Shown here piece by piece: positions 17,689-26,076 of a DNA stretch of 51,429 nt. The stretch comes from an uncultured Bacteroidota bacterium. Lineage in GTDB: Bacteria > Bacteroidota > Bacteroidia > Flavobacteriales > Flavobacteriaceae. Position numbers and translations under genes: made by a program. How positions within the stretch are numbered: the stretch's first letter is position 1; the number at the start of each line of letters is the position of its first letter. The notes below the pieces were generated by a model, which saw only the letters and a program-made list of their open reading frames with translations, searched no databases and had not been told where the DNA came from. The stretch is taken from assembly GCA_902554655.1 (NCBI GenBank), contig CACDPE010000006.1:1-51429 (forward strand). Direction: 5' to 3'.

Positions 17689-17867
17689 AGAGCACAAACT
17701 AAATGAGGGTGTTTTGTGACATAATTTTCAACCCACAATCTCAATTCATGATATTCATGAGGAAGAAGAACATCAGCTGCTTTTTTTAATTCTTTATTAA
17801 ATAATGAGGTGCTAAAACTTACTTTGATTAAAACCTTTTTTGTAAAGTCGAAAACTCTTCTAGCCAT
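17685..17867 (-). CDS. Small conserved flavobacterial protein, function unknown
   Basis: Encodes 60 residues and ends tail to tail with the isomerase gene (4-nt overlap). The sequence begins MARRVFDFTKKVL and has a helical, amphipathic middle (KELKKAADVLLPHEYHELRLWVENYV). I recognise this pattern as a small protein widespread in Flavobacteriia, but with no known role. It is probably real because it fills the gap exactly and its composition fits a coding frame. Confidence 0.6.
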   Translation of the reverse strand: MARRVFDFTKKVLIKVSFSTSLFNKELKKAADVLLPHEYHELRLWVENYVTKHPHLVCAL

Positions 17868-17912
17868 ACTTAAATTTATAAAAAATGATAGTACTAATTA
17901 ATTAAAAAAAAG

Positions 17913-18356
17913 TTAAAATTTTCTTTTTAAGCTCCACTCAAACTTAAACTCAGAAACAACATCTCCAACTTCGTCTATACCATTAGAAAACAAAATAATT
18001 TTATTTGTTGGTTTATTTTTATCTAGTTTGTTAAAAATTTTTTTCACTTCGTTTCCTTGATTACATTTAAAAATAATCTTACCAACTGCTTTTTTAAAAA
18101 ACTTTGATGAGTTTGATATCACTAACATTGATACTTTTATTCTACGATTTCTTATTTCTCGGTTGAGTAGTAATCCAGTAGATAATTCAGCAGACATGCC
18201 TTGTACAGCCCAAAAAATTGACTTGTAAGGATTTTTATTAAACCAATTATGCCTTACCTTGACTAAACAAGTTTTATCATCAATGGATTTTACTCTAACT
18301 CCAGACCAATAGGCTGAGGGTAAATTAAAAAATAAATAAAAATTATAATTGAACAT
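17913..18356 (-). CDS. DUF4442 hotdog-fold protein (thioesterase-like)
   Basis: Encodes 147 residues. LPSAYWSGVRVKSID, WFNKNPYKSIFWAVQGMSAELSTG is the conserved core of DUF4442, a hotdog-fold family related to acyl-CoA thioesterases. Activity is unproven. Its ATG shares one base with the trxB stop codon (TAATG), so it is translated by re-initiation after trxB. Confidence 0.75.
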   Translation of the reverse strand: MFNYNFYLFFNLPSAYWSGVRVKSIDDKTCLVKVRHNWFNKNPYKSIFWAVQGMSAELSTGLLLNREIRNRRIKVSMLVISNSSKFFKKAVGKIIFKCNQGNEVKKIFNKLDKNKPTNKIILFSNGIDEVGDVVSEFKFEWSLKRKF

Positions 18357-19300
18357 TAATATTCAATTGAAGCTAAATATCTTTCAGCATCTAATGCTGC
18401 CATACAACCAGTGCCAGCAGCAGTGACTGCTTGTCTGTAATCTTTATCTTGGACATCACCTGAAGCAAAAACACCTGGCTTATTTGTTTTTGTTGTTTTA
18501 CCACTGGTCAAAATGTAGCCAGTTTCATCCATTTCCAGCTGGCCCTTAAAAATACTAGTGTTTGGTTTGTGCCCTATTGCTACAAAAAAACCAGTTATAT
18601 CTATTATTTCTATTTTTTTAGTTTTATTATTAATAACTTTAATTCCTTCCACAACATTTTCACCAATAACCTCAACAACTTCTGAATTATATTTGACAAA
18701 TATATTTGATTTAGAGTTTACACGATGTTGCATGGCTTTAGAAGCTCTCATTAGATCTCGTCTAACAAGCATAGTGACTTTAGAACATATGTTAGATAAA
18801 TATGTAGCTTCCTCAGCAGCTGTATCCCCACCTCCAACAATTGCAACTTCTTGCCCCTTGTAGAAAAAACCATCACAAACCGCACAAGCAGATACACCTC
18901 CGCCGATAAGTCTTTGTTCACTTTCTATACCTAGATATTTGGCACTCGCACCTGTAGAAATAATAATAGTTTTTGCATAGATTTTAGTTTCATTATTAAT
19001 TAATACCTCGTGATAACTATTTTTATTATCGGATAAATTAACCTTTGTAACTTCACCTATTCTTACATCTGTTCCAAATCTCTCAGCCTGTTCTTTCAGC
19101 TCTAACATCATTTTAGGTCCATCTATTCCTTTAGGGTACCCAGGAAAATTATCAACATCTGTAGTGGTTGTTAATTGACCTCCTGGTTCCATCCCCGTAT
19201 ATAAAATTGGCTTTAAATCAGCTCTTGATGCATAAATTGCAGCTGTGTAGCCGGCAGGACCTGAGCCAATAATTAAATTCTTAACCTTTTCAATTGACAT
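18356..19300 (-). CDS. trxB: Thioredoxin-disulfide reductase
   Basis: Encodes 314 residues, the family length. FAD-binding GSGPAGYTAA (about 12-21), redox-active CAVC (C139-C142) followed by DG, NADPH-binding GGGDTAAEEA, and C-terminal GVFASGDVQDKDYRQ. It passes electrons from NADPH to thioredoxin in the cytoplasm. It is followed with a one-base overlap by the DUF4442 gene. Upstream lies a 122-bp gap shared with the divergent tRNA-Pro. Confidence 0.96.
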   Translation of the reverse strand: MSIEKVKNLIIGSGPAGYTAAIYASRADLKPILYTGMEPGGQLTTTTDVDNFPGYPKGIDGPKMMLELKEQAERFGTDVRIGEVTKVNLSDNKNSYHEVLINNETKIYAKTIIISTGASAKYLGIESEQRLIGGGVSACAVCDGFFYKGQEVAIVGGGDTAAEEATYLSNICSKVTMLVRRDLMRASKAMQHRVNSKSNIFVKYNSEVVEVIGENVVEGIKVINNKTKKIEIIDITGFFVAIGHKPNTSIFKGQLEMDETGYILTSGKTTKTNKPGVFASGDVQDKDYRQAVTAAGTGCMAALDAERYLASIEY

Positions 19301-19381
19301 GATCCAAAATTAAGATAAAATTCATTTTTAGTTTGTTTTTTTTTGACCAATTAACTTTAGTTTATTAACAATCATTTTTTA

Positions 19382-19410
19382 TTTGTTCTTAAATGAAAGT
19401 GTTATATCTT
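19382..19410 (+). promoter_or_regulatory. Probable promoter of tRNA-Pro(TGG)
   Basis: TTTG at 19382-19385, 17-nt spacer, TATATCTT at 19403-19410 (6 of 8 to TAnnTTTG). The predicted transcription start is a few bases before the tRNA at 19423. Confidence 0.4.
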
Positions 19411-19422
19411 AGCGCCGCTTTT

Positions 19423-19497
19423 CGGGGTGTAGCGTAGCCCGGTTATCGCGCCGCGTTTGGGACGCGGAGGTCGCAGGTTCGAATCCTGCCACCCCGA
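19423..19497 (+). tRNA. tRNA-Pro (anticodon TGG)
   Basis: This is a complete cloverleaf: acceptor CGGGGTG/CACCCCG, D stem GCG/CGC, anticodon stem CCGCG/CGCGG with loop TTTGGGA (anticodon TGG), and T arm GCAGG-TTCGAAT-CCTGC. The discriminator is A and no CCA is encoded. The TGG anticodon reads the CCA/CCG family. Confidence 0.95.
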
Positions 19498-19502
19498 CAT
19501 AA

Positions 19503-19543
19503 AAAATTTCCAATTAATTGTTTGTCAGTTAATTGGGAATTTT
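19503..19543. terminator. Bidirectional intrinsic terminator, 18-bp stem
   Basis: The arms 19503-19520 and 19526-19543 pair over 18 bp with two G-T pairs and a 5-nt loop (TTTGT). A-tract on the left and T-tract on the right allow termination in both directions: rightward for tRNA-Pro and leftward for the sulfatase that stops at 19572. Confidence 0.85.
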
Positions 19544-19571
19544 ATTAAATCCTAACTCTCATCTTCCATAA

Positions 19572-21314
19572 TTAAAATATATGTTCTAAAACAATTAATT
19601 TGAAATCGATAGATTCTTCACCAGAAAGTTTTGTTGTTTTAAGTTTAAGGACGGATTCGCCCTTTTCAAAATATAAATCCCCCAATGTTATTTTTTTAAA
19701 GTCTTTAGTATAAGATTCTATTCTTTTGATTCGGTCTTTTTGTACCCCCTCAAGGTCAGGGTCATGGGATATCATGATTTCCTTTGTTATTTTTTTATCC
19801 ATATATTCTAGGGTCAATTCTGTTCCAATACTATTTTTTGTTAGGGTGTAATACAAACTTACCCTACTCTTTCCAGAATTAAGAGAATTGATATTCCAGT
19901 AAATATAATCTTCCTCACTTTTCCAGTTTTCGATAAACGAATCATTAGCGTGTATTGAGCTTCTTCTTAAACTTCCTGTAAAATCAGCATCTCTGGCAGG
20001 TAAATGAGTATATTTGGATTTATCATAATTAACTGTAAAAGCTCTTCTTTTAGAATTATCATATTTTGATAAAACCGATGATGAAAACTCTTCTTTAGAT
20101 TTTTTTAATTCTTTATAGTTTTGATAGTATTTGTAATTTACAGCTTTTGTTTGTGATAAGTCGTTATTTAAATCATACAAACTATCTTTATGATCCAAAA
20201 TAAAATTGTTATTTCTTACACTAAGTCTTCTATTCCAAAAAGAAAATATTTTACGATTATCATTTTTAAATTCTGGATTGGTTAAATATTTTTTAAAACT
20301 ATTTCCATCAAAATTAATTTTATGATCAAAACCTGTTAAGTCTATCAATGATGGAAATATATCCATTACGCTTGTGATTTGTTCTACAACTAATCCTTTC
20401 GGTATTTTTTTAGGCCATTGAATGAAGAAAGGAACACGAACACCACCTTCATTTGTACTTCCTTTTCTTTCTTTCATTTCTAAATTCCAACGGTTACCGT
20501 TAGGGCCATTATCACTCAAGAACATAATAATAGTGTTTTCATATTTTTTACTATTCTTAAGACTTTTTATGATTCTTCCTACATTGTAATCAATATTTTC
20601 AACCATTGCTAATGCAGCCTTTGTTTTTATAATATTTTCATTTTTTGAGTATCTCCCTCTTAAATTAACTTCTTTTTTTTCAAAAAAGGAGTTTGGGACT
20701 TGCATTGGAGAATGTGGGGTATTATATGAAATTAAGGCAAAAAAAGGAGAATTAGAATTTTCAATAAACCTTATTGACTTATTTGTTATATCATCTGTTA
20801 TATAGCCTTCTCCTCTGGTCAATTGACCATTTTTTTCCATAATTGGATCAAAATAGTTTCCCCAATGACCAGATGTAAAACCATAAAACTCTTCAAATCC
20901 TCTATTGTTTGGATGATATGGTGGCTGTGATCCATTATGCCATTTACCAAAAAGTCCTGTCTGATAATGTTTGTTTTTAAAAAAACCTGAAACTAGCTGG
21001 TGATCAAGATTCATTCTTTCGTAACCTTTAGTCACACCATTGACACCACTTCTGAAAAAAAATTTTCCTGTGAGTAATTCTGCACGGGTTGGTGAACAGA
21101 CTGGACTTACGTAAAATCTATTAAATCTAACTCCATTATTTGCAATTTGATCAAGGTTGGGTGTTCTAATATTTGAATTTCCATGTAAACTTAAATCACC
21201 CCAGCCCTGATCATCAGTTAAAATAATTATAATATTAGGGTTTTGATATTTTTTATTTTCACATGAGAAAAAAATTATATAAATAAAAAAAAAGGAGAAC
21301 CAATTGAGTTTCAT
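19572..21314 (-). CDS. Sulfatase, family S1 (arylsulfatase-like) lipoprotein with C-terminal beta domain
   Basis: Encodes 580 residues. Lipoprotein signal IIFFSC (C18), metal-binding LTDDQGWGD (D34-D35), formylglycine motif CSPTR (C73), LFGKWHNG, HSPMQVP, and FLSDNGPNG. The catalytic domain ends near residue 400. The last 150 residues (SLRRSSIHANDSF, then beta-strand-rich segments) form an accessory domain that may bind glycan. It stands alone between two tRNA-Pro genes. The lipobox implies surface or periplasmic anchoring, so it could act on intact polysaccharide. Confidence 0.92.
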   Translation of the reverse strand: MKLNWFSFFFIYIIFFSCENKKYQNPNIIIILTDDQGWGDLSLHGNSNIRTPNLDQIANNGVRFNRFYVSPVCSPTRAELLTGKFFFRSGVNGVTKGYERMNLDHQLVSGFFKNKHYQTGLFGKWHNGSQPPYHPNNRGFEEFYGFTSGHWGNYFDPIMEKNGQLTRGEGYITDDITNKSIRFIENSNSPFFALISYNTPHSPMQVPNSFFEKKEVNLRGRYSKNENIIKTKAALAMVENIDYNVGRIIKSLKNSKKYENTIIMFLSDNGPNGNRWNLEMKERKGSTNEGGVRVPFFIQWPKKIPKGLVVEQITSVMDIFPSLIDLTGFDHKINFDGNSFKKYLTNPEFKNDNRKIFSFWNRRLSVRNNNFILDHKDSLYDLNNDLSQTKAVNYKYYQNYKELKKSKEEFSSSVLSKYDNSKRRAFTVNYDKSKYTHLPARDADFTGSLRRSSIHANDSFIENWKSEEDYIYWNINSLNSGKSRVSLYYTLTKNSIGTELTLEYMDKKITKEIMISHDPDLEGVQKDRIKRIESYTKDFKKITLGDLYFEKGESVLKLKTTKLSGEESIDFKLIVLEHIF

Positions 21315-21408
21315 TCTTTTAAAGATATAAATACTAAAGTTAAATTCAATGCAGTTGTATAGAATATAAATAAGTATTAAATTTTATATTAATTTGTAAA
21401 TGTTAATT

Positions 21409-21482
21409 CGGGATGTGGCGCAGTCTGGTAGCGTACACGCATGGGGTGCGTGGGGTCGCAAGTTCAAATCTTGTCATCCCGA
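21409..21482 (+). tRNA. tRNA-Pro (anticodon GGG)
   Basis: Acceptor CGGGATG/CATCCCG, anticodon stem CACGC/GCGTG with loop ATGGGGT (anticodon GGG), and T arm containing GTTCAAATC. The discriminator is A21482, no CCA is encoded, and a T-run (21484-21489) follows. It reads CCC/CCT. It is the second proline tRNA within 2 kb, with a different anticodon from the first. Confidence 0.95.
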
Positions 21483-21503
21483 CTTTTTTAGTAAATTCAT
21501 ACT

Positions 21504-22622
21504 ATGAATATTTTTAAACTTATTTTATTATCTATTATATTTCTGAATGCTTCATGTGCACAAAAAGACAATACAATTGTTAGTCCTAAGATTAAGAATT
21601 ATGAATTGGTTAATGTTTTTGAAAAAGTTGATATTCCATGGAGTATTGAATTTTTGGATGAAGAAACAATTATTTATGCTGAAAAAAAAGGTGAAATTTT
21701 CATTATAAAGGATGGAAAAAGTATTAAAATAGAAAATGTTCCAGAGGTTTATTTGAGAGGTCAGGGTGGATTATTGGATTTAGAATTACATCCTAACTTT
21801 AGTGAGAATAAATTAATCTACATGTCTTATGCATCTGGATCAAGGGATGAGGGTGGTGGTAATACAGCTATTTCAAGAGGAAAACTTATCGATAATAAAT
21901 TACTCGACGTAGAACTAATTTATAAAGCAGAAGGAAACTCGACCAGAGGTCAACACTTTGGCTCAAGGTTACAGTTTGATAATGACGGTAAATTATTTTT
22001 TGCAATTGGAGACAGAGGTAACAGAGACAAGCTTCCACAGGATTTAACTTTAGATGGAGGTAAAATTTACAGAATTAATGATGATGGAACCATTCCTAAT
22101 GATAATCCATTTTTTAATGAAAAAAATTCAAAAAAAGCAATCTATTCATATGGCCATAGAAATCCTCAAGGTATGTTCTTACATCCTAAAACTGGCGAAA
22201 TTTGGACAAATGAACATGGTCCAAAAGGTGGTGATGAAATAAATATTATTAACAAAGGAAAAAATTATGGTTGGCCAAAAATTACATACGGCATTAATTA
22301 TAGTGGAACAATCATTACAAATGAAAAAGAACATCCTGAAATGGAACAACCACTTTATCATTGGATCCCCTCTATAGCTCCCTCAGGATTTACTTATGTA
22401 AGCACGAAGCAATATAAAGGATGGAAAGGTAGTTTACTAACAGGTTCTCTGAAGTTTAAGTATTTAGAAAGAATTAAATTGAATAAGAACAATAAGGTTA
22501 TATACAGAGAAAAAGTTGCTGATTCAATAGGTAGAGTGAGAGATGTCAAAGAAAGTCCGGATGGATTTATTTACATAGCAGTAGAGAATAAAGGTATATT
22601 TAAAATAGTACCCAAAAAATGA
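21504..22622 (+). CDS. PQQ-dependent soluble aldose-sugar dehydrogenase, lipoprotein
   Basis: Encodes 372 residues with lipobox NASC (C18). Six-bladed propeller signatures: PWSIEFLD, RGQGGLLDLELHPNF, GQHFGSRLQFD, FAIGDRG, YSYGHRNPQGM, EHGPKGGDE, NYGWP. These are the glucose/sorbosone (aldose) dehydrogenase family, which oxidises aldoses to lactones in the periplasm with PQQ. The last codons overlap the cytochrome c gene (4 nt, ATGA), a natural electron acceptor. No PQQ synthesis gene is in the window; PQQ is probably taken up. Confidence 0.9.
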   Translation: MNIFKLILLSIIFLNASCAQKDNTIVSPKIKNYELVNVFEKVDIPWSIEFLDEETIIYAEKKGEIFIIKDGKSIKIENVPEVYLRGQGGLLDLELHPNFSENKLIYMSYASGSRDEGGGNTAISRGKLIDNKLLDVELIYKAEGNSTRGQHFGSRLQFDNDGKLFFAIGDRGNRDKLPQDLTLDGGKIYRINDDGTIPNDNPFFNEKNSKKAIYSYGHRNPQGMFLHPKTGEIWTNEHGPKGGDEINIINKGKNYGWPKITYGINYSGTIITNEKEHPEMEQPLYHWIPSIAPSGFTYVSTKQYKGWKGSLLTGSLKFKYLERIKLNKNNKVIYREKVADSIGRVRDVKESPDGFIYIAVENKGIFKIVPKK

Positions 22623-23005
22623 AATATATTTTTTTTTTACTTTTTAGCGTTGTTATTTTTTCACAGGAAAAAGAAAAATCTATTGATAGAGGTAAAAATC
22701 TCTATGAAGATTTGTGTTTAAGGTGTCACTCACCTGACGGAAATGGAGTCAAAGGAATTTATCCTCCTCTTGCAAAAGCTGATTTTTTATTCACACATAT
22801 AAAGGAAAGTATAATTGCTGTAAAGCAAGGAGGAATTGAAGGTAAAATTGTTGTCAATGGAGTTATTTACGATAGTCAAATGGAAAATATGGGATTATAT
22901 AGTGATGAAGTAGCTGATGTAATGAATTACATACTTAATTCATGGGGAAATAAATATGAAAAAATGATAACAAAAGACTATGTTGAGGAACTAATAAATA
23001 AATAA
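22619..23005 (+). CDS. Periplasmic class I cytochrome c
   Basis: Encodes 128 residues: signal peptide MKYIFFLLFSVVIFSQ, then CLRCH (C33, C36, H37) for covalent haem, PPLAKADF, and Met candidates M88 and M91 as the sixth ligand. YSDEVADVMNYILNSWG is the usual C-terminal helix. Coupled by a 4-nt overlap to the aldose dehydrogenase, it most likely receives the electrons of that enzyme and passes them to the respiratory chain. Confidence 0.92.
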   Translation: MKYIFFLLFSVVIFSQEKEKSIDRGKNLYEDLCLRCHSPDGNGVKGIYPPLAKADFLFTHIKESIIAVKQGGIEGKIVVNGVIYDSQMENMGLYSDEVADVMNYILNSWGNKYEKMITKDYVEELINK

Positions 23006-23008
23006 ATA

Positions 23009-23638
23009 ATGATTATTATTGGTGTATGTGGTGGGACTGCTTCTGGAAAGAGTACATTGTCAAAAGAAATAATTAATTTTTTTAACAAAAAAGAGATTAA
23101 GTCTGATTATTTAATGCTTGATAATTATTACAAAGACTTAAGACATTTATCAATAAAACAAAGAGCCTTAGTAAATTTTGATCACCCCGAAAGCATAGAT
23201 TTTGAACTTTTTTATCAACATCTTAAGTTATTGCGATTAGGAAAGACGGTGAATACTCCCACTTACTGTTATAAAACACATCTGAGAAAACGCATTACTA
23301 TTCCTATTGGAAAATCTGATGTTTTAGTTATCGATGGATTGTTCATATTGTTTAAAAAAAATATTAGAAATTTTTTTGATTTAACCATATTTTTGGATGT
23401 GAGTATTGATTCAAGAATTAAGCGCAGAACAAAAAGAGATATGGTTGAAAGAGGAAGAAAAAAGTTAGATATTTTAGAAAGATTTGAGAAAATGATTAAT
23501 CCAATGCATGAAGAGTTTGTTGAACCGTCGAAGAATCATGCAAAATTAATTATTAAAGATAATACTCATCAAGATTTATTATACCAACAGTTAGAAGTGT
23601 TTTCTGATGAAATTATTAAGAAAAATAAAAAATCATAG
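23009..23638 (+). CDS. udk: Uridine kinase
   Basis: Encodes 209 residues, the family length. P-loop GGTASGKST (9-17), DNYYKDL, VNFDHPESIDF, TPTYCYKTHLRKR and DGLFILF are uridine/cytidine kinase blocks, and RRTKRDMVERG is the lid. It phosphorylates uridine and cytidine in pyrimidine salvage. It starts 3 nt after the cytochrome gene and overlaps the next gene by 32 nt. Confidence 0.9.
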   Translation: MIIIGVCGGTASGKSTLSKEIINFFNKKEIKSDYLMLDNYYKDLRHLSIKQRALVNFDHPESIDFELFYQHLKLLRLGKTVNTPTYCYKTHLRKRITIPIGKSDVLVIDGLFILFKKNIRNFFDLTIFLDVSIDSRIKRRTKRDMVERGRKKLDILERFEKMINPMHEEFVEPSKNHAKLIIKDNTHQDLLYQQLEVFSDEIIKKNKKS

Positions 23639-23921
23639 ATACTTTAAGTTATTAAGCAATATTTACTTAATAATTTTTATAATCTTTTTATTTTGGATTT
23701 TATTTTTTGATTCTAACTCAATTCTTGTAAATCTTAAATTACAAAAAGAGATAAATCAGTTAATTGAAAGAAAAATTGAACTCGAGAAACAAATATCAAT
23801 TGATAAAAAAATTATATCATCTCTTCAAAATATTGACAGTTTAGAAAGGTATGCAAGAGAGAAGTTATACATGAAGAAAGAAAATGAAGAAATTTATATA
23901 ATTGAATACATCGAAGAATAA
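23607..23921 (+). CDS. Septum formation initiator, DivIC/FtsB-like
   Basis: Encodes 104 residues: a basic N-terminus, one membrane helix (about 17-34), then a coiled coil (LQKEINQLIERKIELEKQI) and the conserved ERYAREKLYMKKENEEIYII tail. This matches FtsB/DivIC, a bitopic divisome protein that links FtsL and FtsQ. The ATG lies inside udk (32-nt overlap). No other start would keep the transmembrane segment intact. It shares its last base with the first base of parA. Confidence 0.83.
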   Translation: MKLLRKIKNHRYFKLLSNIYLIIFIIFLFWILFFDSNSILVNLKLQKEINQLIERKIELEKQISIDKKIISSLQNIDSLERYAREKLYMKKENEEIYIIEYIEE

Positions 23922-24691
23922 TGGGTAAAATAATCTCAGTATCTAATCAAAAGGGAGGTGTTGGAAAAACTACAACATCTGTTAGTCTTGCTGCATCATT
24001 AGGTGTATTAGAAAAAAAGGTTTTATTAATTGATGCAGATCCACAAGGAAATGCATCATCAGGAATTGGTATAAGCTCTAGTGAATTTAATTTATCAACA
24101 TACGATGTTTTATTAAAAAAATGCGAACCAAAGGATGCAATTATTAAAACAAATAGTCCAAACTTAGATTTAATTCCAGCAAATATTGACTTAGTTGCAA
24201 TTGAAATTGAACTTATTGATATTAATGAAAGAGAGCGTATTTTTAGTAAAGTATTGAAAAATATTTCAAATAATTATGATTTTTTAATAATTGATTGTCC
24301 ACCCTCTCTCGGATTAATAACTTTAAATGCTTTAACAGCATCAAATTCAGTTATCATTCCAATCCAGTGTGAATATTATGCTTTAGAAGGCTTAGGTAAG
24401 CTTTTAAATACTATAAAAGGAGTTCAAACTGTACACAATCAAGAGCTTGAGATTGAAGGAGTTTTACTAACAATGTACGATTCTAGATTAAGATTATCTA
24501 ATCAAGTCAAAGATGATGTTAAAAAACATTTTGGAGGAATGGTTTTTAACACAATCATTCCACGAAATGTTAGCTTAGGAGAAGCACCTAGCTACGGTGA
24601 GAGTATTATTGTTTACAATGCAACAAGTAAAGGATCAAAAAGTTATATTAAATTTGCTCAAGAAATCATAAATTTAAATCAATTTGGCTAA
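23921..24691 (+). CDS. parA: Chromosome partitioning ATPase ParA/Soj
   Basis: Encodes 256 residues. Deviant Walker A KGGVGKTT (10-17), LIDADPQGN, and Walker B DFLIIDCPPSLG are diagnostic. It binds DNA when ATP-loaded and, with ParB, segregates the chromosome origin. The stop overlaps the TTG start of parB by 8 nt. I saw no parS sequence (TGTTTCACGTGAAACA-like) in this window. Confidence 0.95.
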   Translation: MGKIISVSNQKGGVGKTTTSVSLAASLGVLEKKVLLIDADPQGNASSGIGISSSEFNLSTYDVLLKKCEPKDAIIKTNSPNLDLIPANIDLVAIEIELIDINERERIFSKVLKNISNNYDFLIIDCPPSLGLITLNALTASNSVIIPIQCEYYALEGLGKLLNTIKGVQTVHNQELEIEGVLLTMYDSRLRLSNQVKDDVKKHFGGMVFNTIIPRNVSLGEAPSYGESIIVYNATSKGSKSYIKFAQEIINLNQFG

Positions 24692-25550
24692 AGCGTATAA
24701 AAAAAGAGTGTTAGGTAGGGGTTTATCAGCTATTTTGAGTGATGATGACAATAACAGATTCGAAATAAGTAAAAAATCTTATTTATTAAATGAAATTGAA
24801 ATTGATAAAATAAGTCTTAACCCAAATCAACCCAGAACAAATTTTAATAAAAAATCATTGGATGAATTGGCATCATCAATTAATGAATTGGGCTTAATTC
24901 AACCTGTGACGGTTCAGAAAATTGATGAAAATTTTATTTTAATATCTGGAGAAAGAAGATTAAGAGCATTCAAGCAATTAAACAAAAAACATATTCCAGC
25001 TTATATCAAAACAGCTGATGATCAAACATCACTTGAAATGGCTCTAGTTGAGAACATTCAACGTAGAGATTTAGATCCAATTGAGATAGCTATTACATAT
25101 AATAGACTAACCAACGAATTAAAGATTTCTCATGAAGAAATGAGTAAAAGAGTTGGGAAAGACAGAACTACGATTACAAACTATATAAGACTTCTTAAAC
25201 TTGATCCTGTAATACAATCAGGTATAAGAGACAAATTTATTAGTATGGGACATGGGAGAGCTCTGATTAACATTGAAAACCAAGATGATCAATTACTTAT
25301 TTATGAGAAAATTTTAAAAAATAATCTGTCAGTAAGAGATACTGAAAAACTAGTCAAGAACTTAAACAGTAATAACTCTAAAAATAATATAAAGATAATT
25401 ACGGATGAGATTAAAAAAGAATTTTCTAAAATTATGATTAAAACAGGCTTAAATCTATCATTAAAGTTGTCAAAAGATAAAGCTCATATTATTTTTAAAT
25501 TTGAATCAGATAAAGAAATTATTGAAAATTTAAAAAAATTTAATGACTAG
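24684..25550 (+). CDS. parB: Chromosome partitioning protein ParB/Spo0J
   Basis: Encodes 288 residues from a TTG start at 24684, overlapping parA. LGRGLSAIL, then the ParB CTPase domain with NPNQPRTNF, ISGERRLRAF (GERR motif) and ALVENIQRRDLDPIE. The HTH follows (KRVGKDRTTITNYIRLLKL). It loads onto parS and slides as a CTP clamp. The C-terminal 80 residues include the dimerisation part. It is coupled by overlap to both neighbours. Confidence 0.95.
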   Translation: MAKAYKKRVLGRGLSAILSDDDNNRFEISKKSYLLNEIEIDKISLNPNQPRTNFNKKSLDELASSINELGLIQPVTVQKIDENFILISGERRLRAFKQLNKKHIPAYIKTADDQTSLEMALVENIQRRDLDPIEIAITYNRLTNELKISHEEMSKRVGKDRTTITNYIRLLKLDPVIQSGIRDKFISMGHGRALINIENQDDQLLIYEKILKNNLSVRDTEKLVKNLNSNNSKNNIKIITDEIKKEFSKIMIKTGLNLSLKLSKDKAHIIFKFESDKEIIENLKKFND

Positions 25551-26076
25551 ATTATCAAATATTTTTTTTTTAGCAATAATAATATCTAATACAGTTTTTT
25601 CTCAAAAAGTAAAAGAAGATTATAAAATTAATATTCTTCGTCCTTCAAAAGCAGCGTTTTACTCTGCTGTAATTCCTGGTCTAGGCCAAATTTATAATGA
25701 TAAACTATGGAAAGTTCCGCTTGTTTACGCAGCATTAGGAATTTCTGGATACTCATATGATTTCAATAAAAAAAAATATTGGTCATACAGGAATGCATAT
25801 AAAAGCAGAAAAGCTGGTTTTAGTGATGATGAATTTCAAGGGATAATTATTAATGATGAAAGACTCTTGGATGGTCAAAATTTTCATAGAAGATATAAGG
25901 ATTTATCAATGGTTTTTATTGTCGGTTTTTATTTTTTAAATATTTTAGATGCAAACATTGATGCGCATTTGTTAGATTACAATGTGAATGAAAACTTGTC
26001 AATAAAACCATTTTTTGAAAATTCAAATAACCTATATGGAAATCAATTTGGAATGAAACTTAATTTAAATTTTTGA
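25543..26076 (+). CDS. DUF5683 membrane-associated protein
   Basis: Encodes 177 residues: signal peptide ending VFSQ, then PSKAAFYSAVIPGLGQIYNDKLWKVPLVYAALG (the DUF5683 core with a membrane segment), a Tyr/Arg-rich region, and a second hydrophobic segment. Function is unknown. The gene is regularly placed between parB and dapB in Flavobacteriia. It overlaps parB by 8 nt, and its TGA shares a base with the dapB ATG. Confidence 0.78.
   Translation: MTRLSNIFFLAIIISNTVFSQKVKEDYKINILRPSKAAFYSAVIPGLGQIYNDKLWKVPLVYAALGISGYSYDFNKKKYWSYRNAYKSRKAGFSDDEFQGIIINDERLLDGQNFHRRYKDLSMVFIVGFYFLNILDANIDAHLLDYNVNENLSIKPFFENSNNLYGNQFGMKLNLNF

Noticed and set aside
23921-25550. parS site near parA/parB
   Set aside because: No sequence resembling TGTTTCACGTGAAACA was seen in or around the genes.
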